DNA of 64,000 nt. It comes from Streptomyces sp. NRRL F-6131 (GTDB lineage Bacteria > Actinomycetota > Actinomycetes > Streptomycetales > Streptomycetaceae). The stretch covers positions 1 through 64,000 of the forward strand of contig JOHN01000035.1 of the NCBI GenBank assembly GCA_000719695.1, read 5' to 3'. A model generated the notes under the pieces. That model searched no databases, was not told the origin of the DNA, and saw only the letters and a list, made by a program, of their open reading frames with translations. Each line of letters starts with the position of its first letter. Position 1 is the stretch's first letter. This document shows positions 33,597 through 42,060 of the stretch, piece by piece. The position numbers were made by a program, and so were the translations under genes.

Positions 33597-34961
33597 ATGC
33601 AGGGCGACTTCTCACGCGTCACCTTCGACCCGGCCCAGCGGTTCTCCGCCGTCCTGTCCCAGCAGGGCCGGGTGCAGCTCGACTCCGAGATCAACGAACA
33701 GACGGCGATCCTCCTGCACTACGTGCGCACCCTCGCCGCCGACCTGCTCGGGCCCGCCGCGTACCCGTCCGGTCCGGGCGGGCAGAGCACCGGCGGGTTC
33801 TCCGTCGACGCGTTCGAGGGGGACACCTTCACCGTGACCCCCGGCCGGATGTACGTCGACGGCATCCTCTGCGAATGCGACGGCACCGACTACTGGAGCC
33901 AGCCCGACGGGCACCTCGACCGCGAGCGGGAGCGCGACAGGCTCCCGACGAGCCCGTTCATGGTCTACCTGAGGGTCTGGGAGCGCCTGGTCACCGCCGT
34001 CGAGGCGCCCCGCATCCGCGAGGTCGCCCTCGGACTGCACGGCCCCGACACCACCGTGCGGACCAGGGTGGTCTGGCAGGTGTGCCACCTGCCGCTGGAC
34101 CCAGGATCCTTCGTGCCCGACATGAGGACCGCGCCGAAGTTCCTGCGCGACCGGATCAACGGGCAGTTCAGGCCCCGTGGACTGCTCGCCGCCCGGGTCC
34201 GGCACCCCCAGGGCGACGGCACGCCCTGCGACCTGTCGCCGGAGGCCGGCTACCGGGGCCCGGAGAACCAGCTCTACCGGGTCGAGGTGCACCGGGGCGG
34301 CACCGCCGAGACCGCGACGTTCAAGTGGTCCCGGGAGAACGGCTCGGTGACCCTCCCGATCAGGTCGGTGAGCGGTCCCTCGATCGTGCTGGAGACGCTG
34401 GGCCGGGACGACAAACTGGGGCTCGAGATCGACGACCTGGTCGAGATCGTCGATGACGCCTCCGTCTGCCGGGCGGCCACCGACACCCAGGAGGAGGACT
34501 GCCCCCGGCTCTACACCGTCCGCGAGATCGACCACGCGAGGCGCACGGTCGTCCTCGACGGCGAGCCGGGCCAGGATCCGCACCGGCCGACCACGGGAAC
34601 GGTCCCCGGACTGCACCCGCTGCTGCGCCGCTGGGACCACGGGGCGGCGAGCGGGACCAACGACGAGGGCACCCGGGGCATCAGGGAAGCCGAGTGGCTC
34701 CCGCTCGAGGACGGTGTCGAGGTGCGCTTCGAGGGGGACGTCGAACGGGCCCCCCAGTACCGCCGCGGTGACTACTGGCTGATCCCGGTCCGCGTCGTCA
34801 CCGGCGACGTCGAGTGGCCCACCGGTCTCGACGGCCGACCGCAGCCGAAGCGGCCGCACGGCATCGACTACCACTACGCGCCCCTGGCGGTCATCGAGCC
34901 GGACGCCACCGGCGGATACCAGATGGTGGATCTGAGGGTGCCCTTCCCCCATCGGCGGTAG
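33597..34961 (+). CDS. DUF6519 protein of the injection locus
   Basis: A 454-residue protein. The N-terminus (MQGDFSRVTFDPAQRFSAVL then QQGRVQLDSEINEQTAILLHY) is the signature of DUF6519 proteins that end many actinobacterial phage-tail-like loci. Later segments are FTVTPGRMYVDGILCECDG, FMVYLRVWERLVTAVEAPRI, NQLYRVEVHRGG, FKWSRENGSV and DGVEVRFEGDVERAPQYRRG. The fold appears beta-rich throughout and the closing HYAPLAVIEP resembles tail-fibre/spike proteins. ATG 33597 is preceded by GGGGAG, 80 nt after the gpI-like gene, the largest gap within the operon. A peripheral baseplate or fibre role is inferred; the molecular function is not established. Confidence 0.85.
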   Translation: MQGDFSRVTFDPAQRFSAVLSQQGRVQLDSEINEQTAILLHYVRTLAADLLGPAAYPSGPGGQSTGGFSVDAFEGDTFTVTPGRMYVDGILCECDGTDYWSQPDGHLDRERERDRLPTSPFMVYLRVWERLVTAVEAPRIREVALGLHGPDTTVRTRVVWQVCHLPLDPGSFVPDMRTAPKFLRDRINGQFRPRGLLAARVRHPQGDGTPCDLSPEAGYRGPENQLYRVEVHRGGTAETATFKWSRENGSVTLPIRSVSGPSIVLETLGRDDKLGLEIDDLVEIVDDASVCRAATDTQEEDCPRLYTVREIDHARRTVVLDGEPGQDPHRPTTGTVPGLHPLLRRWDHGAASGTNDEGTRGIREAEWLPLEDGVEVRFEGDVERAPQYRRGDYWLIPVRVVTGDVEWPTGLDGRPQPKRPHGIDYHYAPLAVIEPDATGGYQMVDLRVPFPHRR

Positions 34962-34982
34962 CGCCGGCGGGGACGTCGCGGA

Positions 34983-35000
34983 GCGGCCGCCGACGGCCGC
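34983..35000. terminator. Hairpin at the end of the injection locus
   Basis: GCGGCCG-CCGA-CGGCCGC, perfect 7-bp stem with a 4-nt loop, between the convergent DUF6519 and zinc-ribbon genes. Confidence 0.55.
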
Positions 35001-35013
35001 CCGCCCGCCCGAG

Positions 35014-35601
35014 CTACAGGGAGTTGCGGTACTTCTGCCAGAGCACGATCCCGGCCACCACCAGGCACACCAGAAGGACGAGGAGGATCGCGCACCCGAT
35101 CGGCTTCTTCCGTTTGACGGAGACGTCCGCGCCCGTCGTCAGGTTGCGCAGTTTCCTGACGCGCAGCGTGCCGTTCCGCGATCGGCCGTGGGCGCGGATC
35201 CGGTCCCCTTCGGCCACCGCGCCGTCGAACCGGTAACCCCTCATCTCCACGGGTACGAGGAGCACCTGATCGGCGCCGTTGGCGTACAGCTCCACCTCCA
35301 CGCGGAAGTTCATCGCGAACCGGTGGGCCGAACGCCGGCCCCGTTCGGTCCGGGTCTGCAGATCGCGCACCACCCCGCTCACGTGCCCGTTGTTCAGGTA
35401 GCCGGAACTGCTGACCGCCCGAGGGCGGGGCGTCTCGCGAGGGGGTTCCGGTACGGGCGGGGGTGGTGGTGGAGGGGGAGGCGGGCGCTCGGGAGGCGGG
35501 TCGGGGGAATCCGGTCGACGACCGGAGTGGCAGCGGGTGCACTCCGGCGCCTGCGGTAACTGTTCGCTACCGCAGTTGTCACAGATCCATCGACTTTCCA
35601 T
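35014..35601 (-). CDS. Zinc-ribbon, Pro-rich linker, membrane-anchored protein
   Basis: A 195-residue protein in four parts. An N-terminal zinc ribbon (Cys7-x2-Cys10 ... Cys-x2-Cys around 21-24) is followed by a Pro-rich linker (about 30-57) with a run of ten prolines. A small beta-rich domain (about 65-155) contains NGHVSGVVRDLQTRTE and DRIRAHGRSRNGTLRVRKLR. A C-terminal membrane helix (about 168-188) ends in basic YRNSL. It is therefore a tail-anchored protein facing the cytoplasm. AGGAG lies about 10 nt before ATG 35601. Leu15 is a TTA codon (35557-35559 on the complement), suggesting bldA-dependent expression. It is convergent with the injection locus and divergent from 35864. Function unknown. 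Confidence 0.82.
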   Translation of the reverse strand: MESRWICDNCGSEQLPQAPECTRCHSGRRPDSPDPPPERPPPPPPPPPPVPEPPRETPRPRAVSSSGYLNNGHVSGVVRDLQTRTERGRRSAHRFAMNFRVEVELYANGADQVLLVPVEMRGYRFDGAVAEGDRIRAHGRSRNGTLRVRKLRNLTTGADVSVKRKKPIGCAILLVLLVCLVVAGIVLWQKYRNSL

Positions 35602-35863
35602 ACGACCCAACTCCTGTACGCACGACCCCGTCGACTGCTCCAGCCCTCGGGGGGCGCGCGACCAGAATGTCCGGGAGGTTCCGCCGGAGGCCCGCCGGCT
35701 GTCGGGCGCCCGGGGCTGCTCGCAGCGGAAAGGCTCTGTACGTACGATGATTTCGTAGGGCCTGACGGGCCGCAACCCCGGGCAGTCGTGGCGAGGTGGC
35801 GGCCCGCCACCGGCGGGCGGAGACTTCTTCGGGCCTGGCAACCGCGGTGGCACGGGAGGTGAG

Positions 35864-36268
35864 ATGACCGATCCGGGAACGATCGTCTGGCAGGCACGGC
35901 AGGGCCCCGTACCGGCGGAGTGGCGTGTGTTCACCAAGCGGCGGGGAAAGCTGTCGGGCTTCTTCCACGGGACGTCGCACGATCCGGACCCGTTGCTGGT
36001 CGTCACGCGTGACGGCCTCATCGAGTACGAGGACGAGGAGAGTCCTCTGACGATCGTCAACTTCCACGAGCTGGCCGGGATGGAGTTGAAGGTGACCGGG
36101 CAGACCACCTCCAGCAGCAGTTCGGTGAGCGTTTTCGTCTGGGTGGAGCTGGAGTACCACGACGGCGAGAAGGGGAAGTGGCAGTCCAAGCGCTTCGGCT
36201 ACGAGCTTCCCGCGATCCAGGCCCTCCTCGAGGCGTACGGCGTCCACAAGGCACTGCTCGGGCGCTGA
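35864..36268 (+). CDS. Conserved hypothetical protein
   Basis: A 134-residue cytoplasmic protein with GGGAGGTGAG directly before ATG 35864. It is beta-rich with one C-terminal helix: LVVTRDGLIEYEDEESPLTI, VNFHELAGMELKV, SVSVFVWVELEYHDGEKGKW and a closing AIQALLEAYGVHKALLGR. The strand/helix order is like a PH or bPH-like domain, but this is only a visual impression. A Ser-rich turn (TTSSSSSVS) lies near the middle. It shares a 262-nt divergent intergenic region with the zinc-ribbon protein and may be co-regulated with it. I do not recognise a named family. Confidence 0.75.
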   Translation: MTDPGTIVWQARQGPVPAEWRVFTKRRGKLSGFFHGTSHDPDPLLVVTRDGLIEYEDEESPLTIVNFHELAGMELKVTGQTTSSSSSVSVFVWVELEYHDGEKGKWQSKRFGYELPAIQALLEAYGVHKALLGR

Positions 36269-36310
36269 CTCCGCGGCGGGACCGGTCGTTGCCGCTGCCG
36301 GTGTTCTCGT

Positions 36311-36346
36311 GGTCGGTGGTCAGGACGGGGTCGGTGGTCAGGACGG
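36311..36346. repeat. 18-bp perfect tandem duplication
   Basis: GGTCGGTGGTCAGGACGG occurs twice head to tail between convergent genes. The second copy overlaps the stop codon and last residues of the FAD monooxygenase gene. Confidence 0.85.
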
Positions 36347-37459
36347 CTGCACGTGGTCGAAGAGGGCGAGGGCTTCGGCGGGGTCCGGGCTCACGAGGCG
36401 TTCCAGGCCGGCCGCGGTGATCTTCGCCCACCGGCCGGCCCGTTCCCACATCCGTTCCTCGAAGGCGCGGACGGCCTCGTCCAGCTCGCCCGGGCCGGCG
36501 GCGGCGATGGACTCGGCGAGTTCGGCGCCCTCCAGCAGCGCGAGGTTCGCGCCTGCCCCCAGGGGAGGCATCAGGTGCGCGGCGTCGCCCAGCAGTGTCA
36601 CGCCGGGGACGTGGGTCCAGGTGTGGGAGACCGGCAGGACGTACAGGGGGCGGTGGACGAAAGCGCTGCCGCGGCGGAGGAGGTCGAGGACGGGAGCGGC
36701 CCAGCCGTCGAACAGCGTCAGCAGCCGCGAGCGCACGGCTTCGGCGTCGGCCAGGTCGAGGTCCGCGTGCCAGTCCAGCGGTGTGCGGAACTTGGCGTAC
36801 ACCCTGACGTGGCCGCCGCTGTTGCGCTGGGCGACGAGGGAGCGGTTCACGCCGTACACGGCCAGCGACCCGTCGCCGACCAGCCGGGCGAGGTCGGGGT
36901 GGCGGGTGTCCACGTCGTCGAGGGCGGTCTCGACGTAGGTGACGCCGGTGTAGTGCGGTGTCACCGGTGAGAGCGCCGGGCGGGTGCGGGACCAGGCGCC
37001 GTCCGCGCCGACCACGAGGTCGAACGTCTCCTGCCGCCCGTCCGCGAAGTGGACCGCCGCACCTCCGCCGGCCCCCGGCACCACCCGCGTCACGCTCCGC
37101 CCCCACCGGACGTCGAGGGGGCCGAGCAGCAGGTCACGGAGTTGCCCGCGGTCGATCTCGGGATTGGCCAGGTCGTCCGGACCGGGCCGCCAGTCGCGCA
37201 GGACGGTGCCGTCCGTGTCCAGGATGCGCATGGCCTGCCCCTCGGGGCGGGAGAGCGCCCGGAACTCCGTCAGCAGCCCCGCCTTGTCCAGTGCGAGCTG
37301 GCCCAGCCCCTCGTGCAGGTCCAGCATGCCGCCCGGTGGACGGGCGTCGGGGGAGGGGTCGCGTTCGAGGACGGTGACGGGGTGGCCGTGGCGGTGCAGG
37401 ACGCGGGCGAAGGCCAGGCCTCCGGGGCCGCTCCCGATGACAGCGATACGATGCCTCAT
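36338..37459 (-). CDS. FAD-dependent monooxygenase (TetX/PHBH-like)
   Basis: A 373-residue class A flavoprotein monooxygenase. The N-terminal Rossmann motif GSGPGGLAFARVLHRHGHPV with a downstream VLERDP binds FAD. The middle DG motif is VVGADGAWSRTRP, and the second FAD motif is VTLLGDAAHLMPPLGAGAN. The remaining helix (GAELAESIAAAG) fits the TetX-like branch that hydroxylates small aromatic or polyketide substrates, including some antibiotics. ATG 37459 lies 8 nt after a TACAGT -10 box inside a palindrome, so the transcript is probably leaderless and repressed by the divergent TetR protein. The TetR regulator, being of the tetracycline-repressor type, hints that the substrate is a small-molecule drug or metabolite. 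Confidence 0.9.
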   Translation of the reverse strand: MRHRIAVIGSGPGGLAFARVLHRHGHPVTVLERDPSPDARPPGGMLDLHEGLGQLALDKAGLLTEFRALSRPEGQAMRILDTDGTVLRDWRPGPDDLANPEIDRGQLRDLLLGPLDVRWGRSVTRVVPGAGGGAAVHFADGRQETFDLVVGADGAWSRTRPALSPVTPHYTGVTYVETALDDVDTRHPDLARLVGDGSLAVYGVNRSLVAQRNSGGHVRVYAKFRTPLDWHADLDLADAEAVRSRLLTLFDGWAAPVLDLLRRGSAFVHRPLYVLPVSHTWTHVPGVTLLGDAAHLMPPLGAGANLALLEGAELAESIAAAGPGELDEAVRAFEERMWERAGRWAKITAAGLERLVSPDPAEALALFDHVQPS

Positions 37460-37463
37460 GTCG

Positions 37464-37474
37464 ATACACTGTAT
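37464..37474. promoter_or_regulatory. Putative TetR operator in the divergent promoter region
   Basis: ATACA-C-TGTAT, a perfect 5-bp inverted repeat around one base, covering the minus-strand -10 (TACAGT) of the monooxygenase gene and near-consensus -10 sequence on the plus strand for tetR. A single repressor site could control both genes. Confidence 0.65.
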
Positions 37475-37513
37475 TGCCTCACGACGATGCATCGCAGCAG
37501 AACGGTGTGAACC

Positions 37514-38206
37514 ATGACTGTGTGGGACCGGCCCGAGCCGCCGACCCGACCCGTGCCGCTCGACCGGGAGCGGATCGTCGCCGCCGCCGTCGCGCTGGCC
37601 GACGAGGGCGGGCTGGACGAGGTGTCGTTGCGCAAGGTCGCCGCCCGGCTGGACGCCGGCCCGATGCGGCTGTACGGATACATCTCCACCAAGCAGGAGC
37701 TGTTCGACCTCATGCTGGACGAGGTCTACGCCGAGATTCTCCCCCCGGACCGGCCCCGTGACTGGCGCGAGGCGCTGCGCACCCTCGCCCGGCGCACCAG
37801 GCTCGCCGCCCTGCGCCACGAATGGCTGGCCGACCTGCTGGGCGGCCGCCCGGCCCTGGGCCCGAACGCCCTCGCCGTGGGCGAGGCCACGCTGTCCGCC
37901 CTGGACGGCCTCGCCGACATCGACACCGCCATGCGCGCGGTGGAGACCGTCGGCGCCTACTCCACCGGAGCGATCAGGCGGGAGATCGCGAACGTGCGGG
38001 CCGAGCGCGCCACCGGCCTGTCGAAGCACGACTGGCAGCGCGCCTCCGGCCCGCACCTGACGAGGATGCTGGCCACCGGCCGCTTCCCCGCGCTGACCAG
38101 GGCCGTGTACGAGGGCGCGGACGTGGACGCCGAGACCTCCTTCGAGACCGGCCTGGACTGGATCCTCGACGCGGTGGCCGCCCAACTCACCCGGCCACCG
38201 GCATGA
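37514..38206 (+). CDS. TetR-family transcriptional regulator with TetR_C domain
   Basis: A 230-residue repressor. The N-terminal helix-turn-helix is at about 15-65 (IVAAAVALADEGGLDEVSLR then KVAARLDAGPMRLYGYISTK). The C-terminal domain (about 80-225) matches the tetracycline-repressor-type TetR_C family (LRHEWLADLLGGRPALGPNA, SALDGLADIDTAMRAVETV, FETGLDWILDAVAAQL). It is divergently arranged with the FAD monooxygenase, and the operator candidate lies at 37464. A ligand of the monooxygenase is the likely inducer. The start has only a weak ribosome site. Confidence 0.9.
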   Translation: MTVWDRPEPPTRPVPLDRERIVAAAVALADEGGLDEVSLRKVAARLDAGPMRLYGYISTKQELFDLMLDEVYAEILPPDRPRDWREALRTLARRTRLAALRHEWLADLLGGRPALGPNALAVGEATLSALDGLADIDTAMRAVETVGAYSTGAIRREIANVRAERATGLSKHDWQRASGPHLTRMLATGRFPALTRAVYEGADVDAETSFETGLDWILDAVAAQLTRPPA

Positions 38207-38296
38207 TGCCTGACGGTCACGCGGGCTGCGCCGGCGCCGCCGTGGACGCTAGAGTCCCTCCTTCAAGATCGTTTGCATGAACGAGGGGGAAACACC

Positions 38297-39616
38297 ATGC
38301 GACTCCGTCGCACCACGACCACCACCGTCGCCGCCGCCCTGGCCCTGGGCGTCGCCCTGTTCGGGGCCCCGGGGACGCCGGCCGGGGCGAGCGTGCCGCC
38401 GGCCGACGGCGAGGTGGCGCTCACCGCCACCTTCAACACCCCGAACGGCACCGCGGCGGCGCAGAACGCGATCCGCGACCACCTGGTCTCGCTGATCACG
38501 CGCACGCCCGCCGGTGAGGAGATCAAGGGCAGCGTCTTCCTGTTCACCGACGACGTGGTCCGCAACGCGCTGCTGGACGCCAAGGCGCGCGGTGTGAAGG
38601 TCAAGCTGATCCTCGACCAGCAGTCCGACAACACCCCCAAGGGCGGGGAGTTCGAGCACCTGCGGGACGGCGTCAAGGACGCCGCCGGCAACGTGGTGAA
38701 GGCCGGTCTCGGCGGCGACGTCTTCACGGCCGACTCCTGGGTGATGACCTGTCCGGTGAACCGGGGCTGCATCGGCAGCCGCGACCTGGACGGCTCCGGC
38801 GCGGGCCACCCGATCAACCACAACAAGTTCTTCCTGTTCTCCAAGGTAGGGATCACCCCCAACGTGGTGTTCCAGAGCTCGGCCAACCTGACCACCACGC
38901 AGCGGATCGACTACTACAACAACGCCGTCACCGTCCCGGACACCGGGCTGTACAACAACTACGCGGGGTACTTCGACGACCTGAGGTTCCACGGCGGCAC
39001 CACCAGCGACGGGCTGGACCACTACTACCGGACGGCCGACAGCACCACCGGCCCGTACAAGACCTACTTCTTCCCCCGCAAGGAGCGCACCGGCCAGCCG
39101 GTCAACGACCCCGACACCGACACCGTGATCTCGCTGGTCTCCAACCTCGACTGCTCGGACAAGGCCGGCCGGATCCGGGTGGCGATGTTCGCCTTCACCC
39201 GGGACAAGGTCGCCTCGGAGCTGGTGCGCAAGAAGCAGGAGGGCTGCAAGGTCGAGGTGCTGGCCACCGACGAGGTGGACGAGGAGACCGGCAAGCGGAC
39301 CCTCGACGCCGACGTGCGCCGCGTCCTCGCCGGCGGCGGCCTGGACCGCTTCTCGGCCTGCGCCGGCACCGCGACCGACAGCAAGGGCGTGGAACGGCCG
39401 ATCGGCATCCACTCCAAGTACATGCTGATCGAGGGCAAGTACCTCGGCGCCTCCGGCCAGAAGGTCGTCTTCACCGGGAGCCACAACTACACCGTCCCCA
39501 ACCTCCGCTCCAACGACGAGACGCTGCTCAAGGTCCGCAACCCGCTGGTGCACGACGCGTTCGTGGCCAACTTCGAGGCGATGAAGGCCGACACCACCGT
39601 GTGCCGGGTCTCCTGA
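38297..39616 (+). CDS. Secreted phospholipase D-like protein
   Basis: A 439-residue exported protein. The signal peptide (MRLRRTTTTTVAAALALGVA, cleavage near AGA-SVPP, about 31) follows GAGGGGG before ATG 38297. The mature part has two PLD-type half-domains: INHNKFFLF (His175, Lys177) with FQSSANLT, and IGIHSKYMLIE (His372, Lys374) with FTGSHNYT. Both lack the Asp of the classical HxKx4D motif, which places it among the divergent PLD-like nucleases and phosphodiesterases. Four Cys residues, CPVNRGC and C/C in the second half, may form disulfides in the exported enzyme. Function could be extracellular phospholipid or nucleic acid cleavage; the sequence does not decide. Confidence 0.88.
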   Translation: MRLRRTTTTTVAAALALGVALFGAPGTPAGASVPPADGEVALTATFNTPNGTAAAQNAIRDHLVSLITRTPAGEEIKGSVFLFTDDVVRNALLDAKARGVKVKLILDQQSDNTPKGGEFEHLRDGVKDAAGNVVKAGLGGDVFTADSWVMTCPVNRGCIGSRDLDGSGAGHPINHNKFFLFSKVGITPNVVFQSSANLTTTQRIDYYNNAVTVPDTGLYNNYAGYFDDLRFHGGTTSDGLDHYYRTADSTTGPYKTYFFPRKERTGQPVNDPDTDTVISLVSNLDCSDKAGRIRVAMFAFTRDKVASELVRKKQEGCKVEVLATDEVDEETGKRTLDADVRRVLAGGGLDRFSACAGTATDSKGVERPIGIHSKYMLIEGKYLGASGQKVVFTGSHNYTVPNLRSNDETLLKVRNPLVHDAFVANFEAMKADTTVCRVS

Positions 39617-39664
39617 CACCCGGTCGCACCACCGCGCCCGGCGGCCCGCGTCGACCCGCCGGGC

Positions 39665-39708
39665 CCTCCCCGCAGCAACCCGCCCGACCGCGGGCCGCTG
39701 CGGGGAGG
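39665..39708. terminator. Bidirectional terminator hairpin
   Basis: CCTCCCCGCAGC (39665-39676) pairs perfectly with GCTGCGGGGAGG (39697-39708) between convergent genes; 12-bp stem, 20-nt loop. Confidence 0.65.
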
Positions 39709-39723
39709 ACCGCCGCCCGGCTG

Positions 39724-40824
39724 TCAGCCCCGGCCGCGTTGACGGCGGTCGAAGAAGGCCCCCACCCGACGCCCCACCCCGGCGAGTGTCAGCGCCGGGT
39801 CGCCGGGGCCGATGAGCGCCGCCCGCGCCGTCGCCGTCACGAGACCGACGTGCTCGAGCCGTGCGACGAGCGGGCCGTAGTCGGTGAACACCCAGTGGTT
39901 CGCGTCGGGGAGCAGCACGCGGCGGCCGGGAACGCCCGCCCAGGACGACTCGATCCGGGCGGCGCCCTCGAAACCCTCGGTGCGCACCAGCAGCAACGGC
40001 CGGGCGGGGTCGACGCGCGTCGGGTACAGGTCGAGGTAGCCCTCCAGGTTCGCGACCGCGCCGACCCGGCGGTCGTCACGGGCCGCGTACACCGCCGCGG
40101 TGCCGCCGGCCGAGTGCCCGTACAACCCGATCCGGCGGAGGTCCATGACCCGGGCGAGCGGCAGGTCGCCGAGCCGGTCCAGCACCAGGCGCAGGTCCGC
40201 GATCCGGGTGTCCACCATCGTGCGGAAGGTCGACGGATCCGGCGGCCCGAACAGGACGGTCCTGCGCAGTCCGCTCGGCAGCTCCACCTGGGAGGCATCA
40301 CCGGGGTGGTCGACGAGCACGACGACGCGACCGTGGCTCGCCAGGTCCTCGGCGAGGGTGGTGCCGAGCGCACGGGAGTCCCCGCCGCCGGGGGAGTACA
40401 CCAGCACCGGCCACCGCCCGGGCAGGGGCGGCGCGCCCAGGTACCCGTGGGTGAGGACCGTGCCCCAGTCCACGGCCCCCGGCTCGGGGAGTCCAGGACG
40501 GACGTGGGGCGCGAGGTCGGCGAACTCCCGGGCCTCGGCCGCGGTGAGCTGCGGGGCCCGGGAGAAGCCGCGCACCGAACGAGCCGGGTACAGGACGGTC
40601 AGCATCAACTCCCGCACGCCGCCCACCCACGGGTCGGTACGGGCCGGATCCGTCAGATGGACCGTCCGCAGGCCCACGGGGTACGGGCCGGCGGGCGCGG
40701 GCAGCCCCAGGACCGGGCCGCCACCGGACGCGGACGCGGACGCGACCGCGGACACGGGCAGCGGGGCGAGGGCGGCGGCACTCCCGAACAGGGTGCCCTT
40801 CAGAAGCGTGCGTCGAGAAGTCAT
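39724..40824 (-). CDS. Tat-exported alpha/beta hydrolase (platelet-activating-factor acetylhydrolase-like)
   Basis: A 366-residue hydrolase. The N-terminus MTSRRTLLKGTLFGSAAALA carries a twin-arginine motif (SRRTLLK) and hydrophobic stretch, so it is probably exported folded by the Tat pathway. The alpha/beta hydrolase core has PVLVYSPGGGDSRA (oxyanion region), the nucleophile elbow GLYGHSAGG and LEGYLDLYP. A late His in ANHWVF is a candidate catalytic histidine. The pattern, including LTVLYPAR near the start, matches the PAF-acetylhydrolase/dienelactone hydrolase-like group (often lipases or cutinase-like esterases in actinobacteria). Substrate unknown. The gene is divergent from the winged-helix regulator at 40909, which may control it. 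Confidence 0.85.
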   Translation of the reverse strand: MTSRRTLLKGTLFGSAAALAPLPVSAVASASASGGGPVLGLPAPAGPYPVGLRTVHLTDPARTDPWVGGVRELMLTVLYPARSVRGFSRAPQLTAAEAREFADLAPHVRPGLPEPGAVDWGTVLTHGYLGAPPLPGRWPVLVYSPGGGDSRALGTTLAEDLASHGRVVVLVDHPGDASQVELPSGLRRTVLFGPPDPSTFRTMVDTRIADLRLVLDRLGDLPLARVMDLRRIGLYGHSAGGTAAVYAARDDRRVGAVANLEGYLDLYPTRVDPARPLLLVRTEGFEGAARIESSWAGVPGRRVLLPDANHWVFTDYGPLVARLEHVGLVTATARAALIGPGDPALTLAGVGRRVGAFFDRRQRGRG

Positions 40825-40908
40825 ACGAACATCCTTGGTGCGGGTCCGTGACGACGCGAAGGTTCAGGCTCCGGCCGAAAGGCCGGCCGACGACGAGGAG
40901 CTGTGCGA

Positions 40909-41871
40909 ATGCTACGAGTTCACTTCACCGCCGAAGACTTCGCCCGTACCCGGTTCGCGCCCCGCCCGGCGGCGCTCCAGGAGCTGCACGCCGCCCTGAC
41001 CACAGCCGTGACCTTGCGTGGCGGGCCGCTGTTCGCGCCGTGGCGCGGTCGCGTCCTGCGCTCCCTCCCGGCCGCGAGCGGCCCGCTCGCCGACCTGGTC
41101 CCGGCGGGGCACCCGCCCTCTTTCCTCGACGTCCTCGGCGACACCGTGGCCGACGGCTTCGAACGGATCCGCGCCACCGGCCCCGGTCCCGTCCGCTCCG
41201 AGCTGGAGCGTGTCTACGGGCCGCTGCCCGCCCCTCGCTGGATCCGCGGCCTGTACACGGGCGACGAGACGGCCTGGCACACCCTGAACCGCGCCCAGCA
41301 GGCCGCCTACGACACGGTCCTCGCCCCGGTCTGGCCCGTCGTCCAGGACCTGCACCGTGAGGAGTTCACCCGCTACGCCCTGACGGTCGCCGAGCACGGC
41401 GTGGCCGCCGCCCTGGTCGGCCTGGCACCGGGCAGCCGGCTCCACGAGGGCGTGTGGGAGTGGCCCGGCGCGGCGCCGGGCCGCGAGGTCCCCCTCGACG
41501 GGCGCGGCCTGATCCTGCTGCCGACCTTCCACCACCCGGCGGGACCACTCCTCCAGGACACCCCGGGCCGTCCCGTCGTCCTGACCTACCCGGCCGGTCC
41601 CGGGCTCCCGCCCACCGCGGCGGGCCCCGTCACGTCCCCCGACGCCCTGGCCGCTGTGCTGGGCCGCACCCGGCTCGACGCCCTGCGCCTCCTCGCCGAC
41701 CCCCACACCACGACGTCCCTGGCCCGAGCCCTGCGCACCAGCAACGCGACGGCCTCCTCCCACGCGGCCGCCCTCAGATCGGCGGGCATGGCGACGACGA
41801 CCCGCACGGGCCGCTCGGTCACCCACCGGCGTACGGCCCTCGGCACCCTGGTGGCGGGCGCACGGCCGTGA
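40909..41871 (+). CDS. ArsR-like winged-helix regulator with large N-terminal domain
   Basis: A 320-residue protein. Residues 1-235 are a large domain of unknown function (LRVHFTAEDFARTRFAPRPA, FLDVLGDTVADGFERI, LPTFHHPAGPLL). The C-terminal 80 residues form an ArsR-type winged helix: LDALRLLADPHTTTSLARAL then RTSNATASSHAAALRSAGMA and TTTRTGRSVTHRRT (wing). This domain order is common in actinobacterial ArsR-family regulators that are otherwise uncharacterised. GAGGAG lies 8 nt before ATG 40909; a GTG at 40903 is less well spaced. No Cys or His metal site typical of metal-sensing ArsR proteins stands out. It is divergent from the Tat-exported hydrolase. Confidence 0.85.
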   Translation: MLRVHFTAEDFARTRFAPRPAALQELHAALTTAVTLRGGPLFAPWRGRVLRSLPAASGPLADLVPAGHPPSFLDVLGDTVADGFERIRATGPGPVRSELERVYGPLPAPRWIRGLYTGDETAWHTLNRAQQAAYDTVLAPVWPVVQDLHREEFTRYALTVAEHGVAAALVGLAPGSRLHEGVWEWPGAAPGREVPLDGRGLILLPTFHHPAGPLLQDTPGRPVVLTYPAGPGLPPTAAGPVTSPDALAAVLGRTRLDALRLLADPHTTTSLARALRTSNATASSHAAALRSAGMATTTRTGRSVTHRRTALGTLVAGARP

Positions 41872-42060
41872 GCCGCCGCACGACGACGCGGCCGCTCACG
41901 CCGGCCTCACAGGTGAAGCGCGGCGATGCCGGGCATATCGTCCGCTCAATTCATCCGAACGGGTTGCCGGTGTGAGGTTGTGAAGACCCGCCGGCCGGTC
42001 TCCCCTAGGTTGGTCCGTGTGCGCCCTGACGGGTGGGCGTGGGTTCGGGAGGAGTGCACC

